64,000 nucleotides of DNA, from the NCBI RefSeq assembly GCF_001436295.1, contig NZ_AYYY01000063.1:7449-71448 (forward strand), given 5' to 3'. Source of the DNA: Paucilactobacillus vaccinostercus DSM 20634. GTDB taxonomy: Bacteria; Bacillota; Bacilli; Lactobacillales; Lactobacillaceae. A model generated the notes under the pieces. That model saw nothing but the letters and a program-made list of their open reading frames with translations, made no database searches and had not been told where the DNA came from. Position 1 is the first letter of the stretch; every line of letters begins with the position of its first letter. The position numbers were made by a program, and so were the translations under genes. This document shows positions 8,050-15,209 of the stretch, piece by piece.

Positions 8050-8646
8050 ATGAAAATTGAACCAGAAATTAATGAAAAAGATTACTACTGGGATTCCAAG
8101 TATACAACGGAAGAATTTTTGCAAAATCAGGATAAAATCTTAGGGTCCGCCGGTGCGTATCGTCGGGTGTATCAAATTGAAGCGCCCGATCCTGAATCAA
8201 AAGATGAAAATACGCATGCAGTTGTGATTAGTGCCGAGCGGTACAACTATTTAGATAAATTAGCCCGACAGTATGATCAACAAATGATTGATATGATCAA
8301 ACCGGAATTAGATCAGAAGGATATGGACTATCAGAAAGTGCTCAAGTTTCTGAACTATGTTGACGATATGTGGGAAACGATGGAGTATCAGACGTTTCAG
8401 ATGTCGGAGGCCAACCAGATTTCGGAAAAAATGATGTTTAGTATTAATGTCCGATACTGGATGTGGTTATTCAAGCACAGTACAGCGTCCCAGTCTAACG
8501 AGTTAACCGCACGAATTATTGTGGCCGAGGCAAAAGACGAAAATTTGGCGGAAGCAATTCCCATGAGTGAGGAAGATCGAGTAAAATTTAGTCAAAAACG
8601 ATCAGCGTTTGAGAAGGACCCATCCCAAGGTTGGAGTAACGATTAG
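8050..8646 (+). CDS. unknown acidic protein, 198 aa
   Basis: I do not recognise this protein. The start ATG follows GCGAGGA at good spacing. It is acidic and soluble, with no signal peptide or membrane segment and no cysteine motif. Helical stretches around residues 85-140 are rich in Asp, Met, Tyr and Trp (YVDDMWETMEYQTF, INVRYWMWLF). It forms a two-gene unit with the 44-residue frame just upstream and sits directly beside the hairpin array. That suggests it belongs to the same accessory element, but no function can be assigned. Confidence 0.75.
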   Translation: MKIEPEINEKDYYWDSKYTTEEFLQNQDKILGSAGAYRRVYQIEAPDPESKDENTHAVVISAERYNYLDKLARQYDQQMIDMIKPELDQKDMDYQKVLKFLNYVDDMWETMEYQTFQMSEANQISEKMMFSINVRYWMWLFKHSTASQSNELTARIIVAEAKDENLAEAIPMSEEDRVKFSQKRSAFEKDPSQGWSND

Positions 8647-9110
8647 TCTCAAAACGATATAGTTGGTGTCATTGATTGAAAAGAGTTATACTACAGGTAA
8701 TATAATAGTAGATTTAAACATGGATTTTCGAGCTGAAGCCATAAAATGATTATTTTAATGGTTAAACATCAGATATTAATTATTCATAATGTGAAAAACC
8801 ATGGCACCAACTAGGGCACCACTCAAAATATAAAAGTATTAATATTTGAAAAACGTTGATATAACAAGGACTACAGGTTGCTTTTTGGATGACCAGTGGC
8901 TGGTATTCGAACCCAGCTAGCCCAATCGTTACGCCTTAACGAATTTCGCTGTTTGATGATTAATTTCATTAAATAGCGAATTTTTTTGTACATATTAATA
9001 AAATTATTGATTTTCATCCACGAAATGGTTGCTTTCAGGGCGTTTAGAGCTTACCATAGCAAATGCAGCATGAAGATGCAGAATAAATTAAACAGGAGCG
9101 TGACTCTGAT
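8647..9110 (+). other. intergenic region with tRNA-like arm and terminator upstream of hup
   Basis: The region holds small hairpins (CCAG/CTGG 8892-8902; GCTGG/CCAGC 8899-8916; TCGTTA/TAACGA 8927-8943). They are followed by a terminator-like stem, TTCGCTGTTT (from 8944) with AAATAGCGAA, and seven T residues (to about 8988). The reverse strand at 8895-8925 reads like a tRNA T arm (GGGTTCGAATACC) but the closing pair is broken. It could be an attachment-site remnant or a short structured transcript. The hup promoter should lie after the terminator. Confidence 0.4.
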
Positions 9111-9386
9111 ATGGCCAACAAAGCAGAATTAGTCGACGAAGTTGCACAGTCAACTGGATTATCAAAAAAGGATGCAGAAGCAGCTTTCAATGCAGTTTTT
9201 GCAGGGGTAACTGATGCACTGACTAAGGGTGAAAAAGTGCAATTAATCGGTTTTGGTACTTTCGAAGTTCGTGAACGTGCAGCTCGTAAGGGTCGTAACC
9301 CACAAACTGGTGCAGAAATTGAAATTGCTGCTACCAAAGTACCAGCTTTTAAAGCAGGTAAAGCCTTAAAGGATGCTGTTAAATAA
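9111..9386 (+). CDS. hup: DNA-binding protein HU
   Basis: The protein has 91 residues, the standard HU length. It has the N-terminal helical pair ([20 protein letters not shown]) and the beta-arm signature [21 protein letters not shown], with the DNA-intercalating Asn-Pro at the arm tip. It compacts the nucleoid as a dimer and bends DNA without strong sequence preference. AGGAG lies 13 bases before the ATG. It is monocistronic with its own terminator. Confidence 0.97.
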   Translation: MANKAELVDEVAQSTGLSKKDAEAAFNAVFAGVTDALTKGEKVQLIGFGTFEVRERAARKGRNPQTGAEIEIAATKVPAFKAGKALKDAVK

Positions 9387-9406
9387 GCATATTATATTAA
9401 GACATG

Positions 9407-9458
9407 ACATCGTTCAGGATTTGAATGTTAACATTCAAGTCCTGGATGATGTTTTTTT
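9407..9458 (+). terminator. hup terminator
   Basis: A long hairpin combines the arm segments ACATC...CAGGA and TGAATGTTAACATTCA...TCCTG...GATGT and is followed by seven T residues. Confidence 0.9.
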
Positions 9459-9636
9459 GTTCTCATTTTTCATTGGTAAAGTGCTGATCATGACTTGTGT
9501 GATATTAATAATGACATTAGACGGGCACTCTCGATGAAAGGTTTTAAAAACGATTCCATCGGGATACGCAAAATCAGTGCCTGACTGTTAATAGAATTGA
9601 GGAAACTTAATCAATCCTATTTTTTTAGAGAATATG

Positions 9637-9706
9637 TGGGAAAAAATGGGATTTATGGAGAAAAAATGGAAAATAAGTACATTTTGTTAAGTGGGGGAAC
9701 TATAAT
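9637..9706 (+). promoter_or_regulatory. phased TGGGA-like repeats followed by a TATAAT box
   Basis: Four TGGGA/TGGAG/TGGAA motifs start at 9637, 9647, 9656 and 9667, about one helical turn apart, separated by A-rich spacers. A perfect TATAAT lies at 9701-9706, but no good -35 is seen. The pattern resembles TGGGA-N5 operators of MraZ-type regulators, yet no division gene follows. Confidence 0.35.
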
Positions 9707-9730
9707 TTCCTATGTAAATTAATTTAATAT

Positions 9731-9805
9731 TGCCTACTTCGTAGCTTGAAGACGACCTGTATTGGACCCTTTAGGCGTCCAGTACGGGCCATTTTATTTA
9801 AGGCA
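9731..9805 (+). ncRNA. candidate small structured RNA or leader
   Basis: The segment folds as a three-way junction. The closing stem is TGCCT (9731-9735) with AGGCA (9801-9805). Inside are CTTC/GAAG (9737-9751) and a 12-bp stem CCTGTATTGGAC (9756-9767) with GTCCAGTACGGG (9777-9788), containing only Watson-Crick and G:U pairs. A TATAAT box lies 25 bases upstream, and the unknown gene at 9873 lies 67 bases downstream. I do not match it to a known RNA family. Confidence 0.4.
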
Positions 9806-9872
9806 TAATTGGGATAGCAGACGATTTATTAAATGAACCGGTGATCATTGAGTCACTATAGGAGGGAACGAC

Positions 9873-10523
9873 ATGAACTTATTCTTTGGGCCTGCCGGAC
9901 GGCAGTTTGATTCTGAACAAGTCCAATTGAAGAGATTGGAAAATGAGGTGCGCAGTTTAACGACAAGTTTAGAGCAACAAGCTGTGGATCAGTGGTTGGA
10001 ACCACTTGCGAATTTATTTGTGGCGGGGATGCGTAACGGCATCCATGCTGCCAGTAATGATCGTGAAATGCGTTTTTCCGCTAATCCAGTCGTTTCCGTT
10101 AAAGTGGACGATCAGAACATGAACGAAGTTGAAAATCGATTATTTCATCAACTAATTAGTTTTTTAAACCAAGCTGACAGTGTTGAATTCATGACAATGG
10201 ATGATACGATTTCGACGCCCATCGTGCGACGCAATCAGGTGCAGTGCTGGGATGACTTATATGATCTAGCAAAAAGTAAACTAACTTTAGAAGATTTATT
10301 TGAAATTGTTCTTGGTGGCTGGCGGTTTGGATACCAGAATTTCGAGTACGGTGTTCACCACAAGCAAGATTTAAAGCAGTATCAACAATCACAGCAACGT
10401 GCAGATGATGCCTTGACTGCTACTGGTTTTTCAGACTATGCACGACCGGAAAGTCAGAAATTTTTATTACATGAAGTACGGGTGGCCGTTGGGGATTATC
10501 TTGAAACGTTAGCAATGGCTTAG
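9873..10523 (+). CDS. unknown cytoplasmic protein, 216 aa
   Basis: I do not recognise this protein. The start ATG follows TAGGAGGGAACGAC, a strong ribosome-binding sequence. The product is soluble and acidic, with a heptad-like N-terminal region (residues 15-45) and no membrane segment or catalytic motif I can name. It is monocistronic, preceded by a structured RNA candidate and followed by its own terminator. Confidence 0.8.
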   Translation: MNLFFGPAGRQFDSEQVQLKRLENEVRSLTTSLEQQAVDQWLEPLANLFVAGMRNGIHAASNDREMRFSANPVVSVKVDDQNMNEVENRLFHQLISFLNQADSVEFMTMDDTISTPIVRRNQVQCWDDLYDLAKSKLTLEDLFEIVLGGWRFGYQNFEYGVHHKQDLKQYQQSQQRADDALTATGFSDYARPESQKFLLHEVRVAVGDYLETLAMA

Positions 10524-10543
10524 CTAAGAAATATGTAACCAGA

Positions 10544-10582
10544 AATAAGGAGTGCCAAATCATAATGGCATTCCTTATTTTT
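10544..10582 (+). terminator. terminator of the unknown gene at 9873
   Basis: The arms AATAAGGAGTGCCA and TGGCATTCCTTATT form a 14-bp stem with one G:T pair and an 8-base loop, followed by T residues. Confidence 0.9.
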
Positions 10583-10669
10583 GTTCGATTAAATTTTGAA
10601 AAACAGTTAAAATGGCGGAATTTCCATCATTGATTCATACGTGGAGTCGTTAGAAAAATGATAAGATAG

Positions 10670-10770
10670 CAACGTCTCTCAAGGAGACAGTCTCATGCGC
10701 CACTACCGGTCAAGCCAACGACCGTTACTTTTGGTTGAGAGTTCCGTTTATCGCTTGACGGAGCTCTTTT
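10670..10770 (+). ncRNA. candidate riboswitch-like leader with overlapping terminator
   Basis: A closing stem CTCTCAA (10676-10682) with TTGAGAG (10735-10741) encloses two hairpins: GAGA/TCTC (10684-10694) and CGGTC/GACCG (10707-10724). Directly after it is a terminator hairpin AGAGTTCCGT (10738-10747) with ACGGAGCTCT (10758-10767) and a T run. Its 5' arm shares bases 10738-10741 with the closing stem, so the two folds compete as in transcription-attenuating riboswitches. The next gene is the GAPDH at 10911. The sequence does not match the consensus of riboswitch classes I know, including T-box, SAM, purine, FMN, TPP, lysine and fluoride. Confidence 0.45.
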
Positions 10771-10910
10771 GATGCACGATTGAACGGTGTGAATCGCTTT
10801 TATGGCGCGTTGTACAGTACTTGAGTTAACTGGCTTTCAACTGAATTGTAATTGTGATAATATGTAAGCAATTTCATGATGCTTATCGTTTGATTTACGG
10901 AGGTAGTGAG

Positions 10911-11921
10911 ATGTTAAAAATTGGGATTAATGGTTTTGGTCGAATTGGTCGATTGGCACTACGACGAATCTTGGAATTGAATAGTAGCGAAATTACGGTG
11001 ACGGCAATTAATGATTTGACGACGCCCACGATGTTAGCTTATCTATTTAAACATGATACGACACACGGCACAGTTCCGTATGATGTTTCAGCAACGGATG
11101 ATGCCCTCATTATTGATGGGCGGTCATACCGGGTATATGCGCAACGCGATGCCGCTGAAATACCATGGGTTGCCAACGATGGTGTTGATCTAGTTCTGGA
11201 ATGCACAGGGTTCTACACTTCAAAAGAAAAATCGCAGGCCCACTTAGATGCCGGAGTGAAGAAAGTATTGATCTCGGCACCAGCAGGCCCGATTAAGACA
11301 ATTGTATACAATGTCAATGATGACACGCTAACGGCTGATGATCGAATTGTATCTGCCGGGTCATGTACGACGAATGCATTGGCACCAATGGCCTATTGGC
11401 TAAATCAAGATTTTGGTATCGAAGTTGGGACTATGACGGTCATTCATGCCTTTACGAGTTCTCAGATGATTTTGGATGGCCCAAAGAGTAGCAAATTACG
11501 GCCGAACCGGACTGCATCAGCGAATACAATCCCCCATTCTACGGGAGCTGCGAAGGCAATTGGCCTAGTGATTCCCGAGCTTGACGGACATTTGCAGGGG
11601 CATGCACAACGGGTAGCGGTGATTGATGGGTCGGTTTGCGAGCTAGTCTCCGTTTTAAAGACCGGTGGTGTGACGGCGGCACAAATCAACCAGACAATGC
11701 AAACTCACACGATTGATAACGAGTCGTATGGCTGGAACGATGAGGAGATTGTCTCATCCGATATTATTGGTGATACCCACGGCGGGGTATTCGATCCAAC
11801 ACTGACAGAAGTAACCACTAGTGGAACCCATCAAATTGTTAAAACGGCAACATGGTTTGATAACGAATACGGGTTTGTGTCAAATATGATCCGCACTGCT
11901 CAGAAATTTGCCACAGTTTAG
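10911..11921 (+). CDS. gap: glyceraldehyde-3-phosphate dehydrogenase, divergent type
   Basis: The 336-residue enzyme interconverts glyceraldehyde-3-phosphate and 1,3-bisphosphoglycerate using NAD(P). Seen are the nucleotide fold [10 protein letters not shown], the catalytic cysteine in S-C-T-T-N-A-L-A-P, the histidine in TVIHAFTS, and the C-terminal WFDNEYGF. The usual T-G-D-Q after the histidine is T-S-S-Q, and the following loop is diverged. ATG 10911 follows ACGGAGG. An upstream ATG at 10854 lacks such a signal. It is monocistronic, not beside pgk or tpiA, so it is probably a paralogue of the main glycolytic enzyme. Confidence 0.88.
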   Translation: MLKIGINGFGRIGRLALRRILELNSSEITVTAINDLTTPTMLAYLFKHDTTHGTVPYDVSATDDALIIDGRSYRVYAQRDAAEIPWVANDGVDLVLECTGFYTSKEKSQAHLDAGVKKVLISAPAGPIKTIVYNVNDDTLTADDRIVSAGSCTTNALAPMAYWLNQDFGIEVGTMTVIHAFTSSQMILDGPKSSKLRPNRTASANTIPHSTGAAKAIGLVIPELDGHLQGHAQRVAVIDGSVCELVSVLKTGGVTAAQINQTMQTHTIDNESYGWNDEEIVSSDIIGDTHGGVFDPTLTEVTTSGTHQIVKTATWFDNEYGFVSNMIRTAQKFATV

Positions 11922-11933
11922 GAAGTTAAAAGG

Positions 11934-11974
11934 AACTGCTCGGTGTTACTGATCTGGTAATACCGAGCAGTTTT
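11934..11974 (+). terminator. gap terminator
   Basis: The arms AACTGCTCGGTGTTA and TAATACCGAGCAGTT form a 15-bp stem with few mismatches, followed by TTT. Confidence 0.85.
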
Positions 11975-12000
11975 AGTGATGTTAGGGAGGTAAATCGTAA

Positions 12001-13416
12001 ATGAAGACACAACGGATACAGACCGTAATCGTTTTAGGGATGTTTTCATTTTTAACAAGTTTAGCGGGATCTAGTATTAATTTAGCATTGCCGAAGATTT
12101 CGACCAGTTTGAATATTTCAAATAGTTTAGCCACGTGGGTAGTTCAGGCGGGACTCATTGGGACGACGGTACTCTTAGTTTTGTTTGGTCACTTTGGTGA
12201 TATTCTATCTAAAGATTATATTTTCATCAATGGTGGTGCGATATTTATTATCGGGTCACTGATTAACGGGATTGCGCCATCCTTTACGATATTAATTATC
12301 GGAAGGGTCATCCAATCGGTCGGTATCGCGATGATTATGGCGAATTCAATGGGCATTGTATCGGAAAAGTTTACGGACCAAAATCGTGCGGAGGCGTTAT
12401 CTGCAATTTCTGTATTTATTTCTATTGGCGCGATTTCTGGTCCGGCCATCGGTGGGTTTATTTTGTCGATCGCATCGTGGCGTTGGATTTTTCTCCTTAA
12501 CGTCCCCGTGGGCCTCGGAATACTACTATTTGGGTGCCATGCTCTGCCCATCCCGCGTGAGTCTTGGCTGGCAATCAAGGAAAAAATACGAACGGCGAAT
12601 TGGGTGGGTCAAGGGTTATTTACAGTCGGCATTTTAATCTTCTTTTTGAGTAGTATGCTATTTACCAGCCACACTCGCCATGAACTCGGGGGTACAATCT
12701 TACTATTGGTGGGCGTTTTGATCACGGTGGGATCGTTTATTCAGGATAATCGCTCGAAAAGTCCATGGATCGCGCCCCGTATTTTACGAAACCAAGCATT
12801 TATGGTATCGGTCAGTGTCTTATTTCTGGTCATGCTCGTGAATGCGGTGTCCAATATTCTACTGCCGTTTTACTTGCAGAGCTTTGTGGGTATTTCAGCC
12901 TTCAATAGCGGATTAATTATGATTGTTCAGTCGGCCACGATGCTAGTGATTACCCCGTTTGCCGGATATCTAGCCGATCGAATGGATCGAAATGTACTCA
13001 CCTGCATTGGCCTTTTAGTGTTATTGATTTCGCAAATCGGGTATGTCAGTTACCCACAGACGATCAATTACTGGCGCATTTTGGTACCAGTCATGATTAA
13101 TGGCTTGGGAATGGCTCTCTTTTTATCCCCGAATAATGCCATCACGATGGGGACGGTTGAACAGCAACTATCAGGCATTGCCGGCTCGTTTAATTCTTTT
13201 GCTAGAACCCTCGGGATGACGATCGGCATTAGCATGGCCTCCGTGTTGCTGTTTGCACAACTCCCCGGGGTTAATCACATCACACCCCAACTCGGTGTTG
13301 TTTTTATGCGAGCTTTTAGCCACGTGTTTATTTTTGCGGCGTTCTTATCATTGATCGCGTTCATTGTCGCGGTATCGCGGTTATTCGTTGCCCGGCGTCA
13401 TCTCAAAAATAATTGA
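12001..13416 (+). CDS. MFS drug/proton antiporter, DHA2 (14-TM) family
   Basis: The membrane protein has 471 residues and about 14 hydrophobic segments. Segment 1 has the DHA2 pattern FLTSLAGSSINLALPKIS. The A-motif loop is FGHFGDILSKDY, and the motif-C region in segment 5 is GAISGPAIGGFILSIASWRWIFLLNVPVG. It probably exports a small hydrophobic compound using the proton gradient. The substrate is unknown. GGGAGG lies 8 bases before the start. It sits just after the gap terminator and is followed by a thioredoxin-like gene. Confidence 0.9.
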   Translation: MKTQRIQTVIVLGMFSFLTSLAGSSINLALPKISTSLNISNSLATWVVQAGLIGTTVLLVLFGHFGDILSKDYIFINGGAIFIIGSLINGIAPSFTILIIGRVIQSVGIAMIMANSMGIVSEKFTDQNRAEALSAISVFISIGAISGPAIGGFILSIASWRWIFLLNVPVGLGILLFGCHALPIPRESWLAIKEKIRTANWVGQGLFTVGILIFFLSSMLFTSHTRHELGGTILLLVGVLITVGSFIQDNRSKSPWIAPRILRNQAFMVSVSVLFLVMLVNAVSNILLPFYLQSFVGISAFNSGLIMIVQSATMLVITPFAGYLADRMDRNVLTCIGLLVLLISQIGYVSYPQTINYWRILVPVMINGLGMALFLSPNNAITMGTVEQQLSGIAGSFNSFARTLGMTIGISMASVLLFAQLPGVNHITPQLGVVFMRAFSHVFIFAAFLSLIAFIVAVSRLFVARRHLKNN

Positions 13417-13473
13417 CATCCCCCGTTGTCCGCGCTAGATTGATACTAATCATAACGTGAGGGCGGTGCAAAA

Positions 13474-13791
13474 ATGATCAAACCAATTAGTGATGAAATG
13501 TATGCAAAAGCAACCAAGGATGGCTTGGCAGTGATCGATTTTCGGATGGATTTTTGCTCCCCTTGTACGGCCATGGATCATATTTTGGCTGACGTGGCGG
13601 ATGATCAACGGCTAAACAACCGCGTGAAATTTTTGTCAATTACGGTTAACCGCCATTTTGAAGTCGCATCAGCTCTGGGAATTCAACACGTTCCCCTGGT
13701 CTTAATCAAACGAAACGGCCAAATTGTCAATCATCTTGCTGGTGTGCATTCGGGCCGCCAAGTGACCGATATGTTATTGCAGTATCTATGA
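13474..13791 (+). CDS. thioredoxin-like protein with CSPC active site
   Basis: The thioredoxin fold has 105 residues. The redox motif is C-S-P-C (FRMDFCSPCTAMDHIL) in place of the usual W-C-G-P-C, and the cis-proline loop is HVPLVLI. It is likely a cytoplasmic dithiol/disulfide oxidoreductase, but the changed motif and missing Trp suggest a specialised partner. GAGGGCGG precedes the start. It is encoded 23 bases before the Nudix gene, probably as one unit. Confidence 0.85.
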   Translation: MIKPISDEMYAKATKDGLAVIDFRMDFCSPCTAMDHILADVADDQRLNNRVKFLSITVNRHFEVASALGIQHVPLVLIKRNGQIVNHLAGVHSGRQVTDMLLQYL

Positions 13792-13814
13792 TATAAGGAT
13801 GAAGGGGTGAGCAT

Positions 13815-14279
13815 ATGGCTGATTATGTGCATGAAATTAGAAAGTTAGTGGGACACCGGCCAATCATTATGAATACGGCTGCGGGGATTTTAGTGAATGC
13901 TCGGCAAGAAGTCCTATTGAATGAGCGTGTGGACACTGGTAATTGGAGTTTACCAGGTGGTTATTTGGAGTACGGTGAAACATACGCGCAAGCCTGTGTG
14001 CGGGAGTATAAGGAAGATAGCGGTATTGATGTCGCAATTGTCAATCGAATTGATATTTTTGATGAAGGCGATGTTCATTATCCCAATGGGGATGTCACGC
14101 AAACCATCACGGGGTTGTTTTTGGTTCGCCAAGTTGGGGGTCAAGCACTAGATCATGCAACCAACGAAACAGTGCGTGTTAAATACTTTCCTTTTGATCA
14201 GCTACCGCCGCTTTTAAACCAACAAACCCAGGATATGTTAGAAGCCGCACGACAATATTTGCAGCAACAAAAAGGCTGA
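13815..14279 (+). CDS. Nudix hydrolase
   Basis: The protein has 154 residues. The Nudix box is readable as G-G-Y-L-E-Y-G-E-T-x(4)-C-V-R-E-Y-K-E-D-S-G-I, which keeps the metal-binding R-E-x-x-E-D/E pattern. The family cleaves nucleoside diphosphates linked to another moiety. The substrate cannot be read from the sequence, though the W-S-L-P-G-G lead-in fits nucleotide- or sugar-nucleotide hydrolases. The start ATG follows GGGGTGAG. Confidence 0.9.
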   Translation: MADYVHEIRKLVGHRPIIMNTAAGILVNARQEVLLNERVDTGNWSLPGGYLEYGETYAQACVREYKEDSGIDVAIVNRIDIFDEGDVHYPNGDVTQTITGLFLVRQVGGQALDHATNETVRVKYFPFDQLPPLLNQQTQDMLEAARQYLQQQKG

Positions 14280-14347
14280 AAAGCGAGGCCGTTGGGGCAT
14301 CATTAGGGATCGCTACCACGATTTCAACGATTAAATTAAGTGTAAAA

Positions 14348-14393
14348 GAATAGACTGAGAAAAAGTTTGATCATTTTTCTCAGTCTATTCTTT
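14348..14393. terminator. bidirectional terminator between Nudix and EAL genes
   Basis: The arms GAATAGACTGAGAAAAA and TTTTTCTCAGTCTATTC form a 17-bp perfect stem with a 12-base loop. It lies between convergent genes and can serve both. Confidence 0.9.
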
Positions 14394-14398
14394 AGGAT

Positions 14399-15097
14399 TT
14401 AGTCTGGATCACTATCTTTTAAGCGCACCAAATGGGGCTTGCCGTAATGATACCCCTGGCGTAAATCCAGTTTTAAGGTATCAGCCCATTCAACGTCTGC
14501 GGGATCCTCAATTCCTTCAACAATTAAGTGGATATTAAGCTGCTTACACCGTTGGGCCCAAAGCATGAGTCGTTCACGAACGACGGGATCGTCAAGATGT
14601 TCATGGCGATTTTGCAAGGCATATTTGATTTCCGTGGCGTAGGGAATTAAGGGCTGAATATTGTCCCAAGTATTTTGACCAGTATCGACATCATCGATTG
14701 AAAAGCTCATGCCTTGATCTGTAAAATCTTTGACGGCGGCGAGCACACGGTGATCATGAATTGAGACCCCATTTTTTTCCTCGATCATTTCGATTACAAG
14801 GCGAACGGGGCGGAGGTTGGCCTGCGCTTGGAGCAAGGCTTCTCGGATGAGTGGATTGATCAGCTGAATTGAACTTAGGTTAACGGAGACACTACCAATT
14901 TTTGAGGCCAGTTTTTCAGTTGCTTCAACGAGGCGCTGCGCAATGATGCGGCTCGGAATGAGATTGAAATTGTCTGGAATTCGCCATCCATGGGGTGTAT
15001 AAACTTTTAGTAGTAATTCGTACCCAATGATAGAGCTGAGGTATGAATTAACTTTTGGTTGTGCAAAATAACGGTATAAGGGTTGTTCTTCTGACAA
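14399..15097 (-). CDS. stand-alone EAL domain protein (c-di-GMP phosphodiesterase-like)
   Basis: The protein has 232 residues from a TTG start preceded by GAGGTG. Residues usually needed for cyclic-di-GMP hydrolysis can be placed: E in YELLLK, N in SVNLS, E in IEMIEE, the D-D pair in SIDDVDTG, K in EIKYAL, E in IVEGIED and Q in QGYHYG. The loop normally DFGTG is DVDTG, and the K-x-D aspartate is replaced. It has no sensor, GGDEF or membrane region. It may be an active phosphodiesterase or a degenerate binding protein. Confidence 0.8.
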   Translation of the reverse strand: MSEEQPLYRYFAQPKVNSYLSSIIGYELLLKVYTPHGWRIPDNFNLIPSRIIAQRLVEATEKLASKIGSVSVNLSSIQLINPLIREALLQAQANLRPVRLVIEMIEEKNGVSIHDHRVLAAVKDFTDQGMSFSIDDVDTGQNTWDNIQPLIPYATEIKYALQNRHEHLDDPVVRERLMLWAQRCKQLNIHLIVEGIEDPADVEWADTLKLDLRQGYHYGKPHLVRLKDSDPD

Positions 15098-15209
15098 ATT
15101 GATAATTCCACCTCAATTTAAACGCTTGTCGTTAATGAATTATCTCTATTATACCTTAAAAAGCGCTATGATATAGGAAGAAATGAGATTGATGATGGGA
15201 AGTGAAACG

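Noticed and set aside
8880-8940. A complete tRNA gene on the minus strand
   Set aside because: Only the T arm is tRNA-like, with a broken closing pair. No D arm, anticodon arm or acceptor pairing could be drawn.
9637-9670. True MraZ operator
   Set aside because: Spacing is irregular (10, 9, 11) and no mraZ or division gene follows; kept only as a candidate operator.
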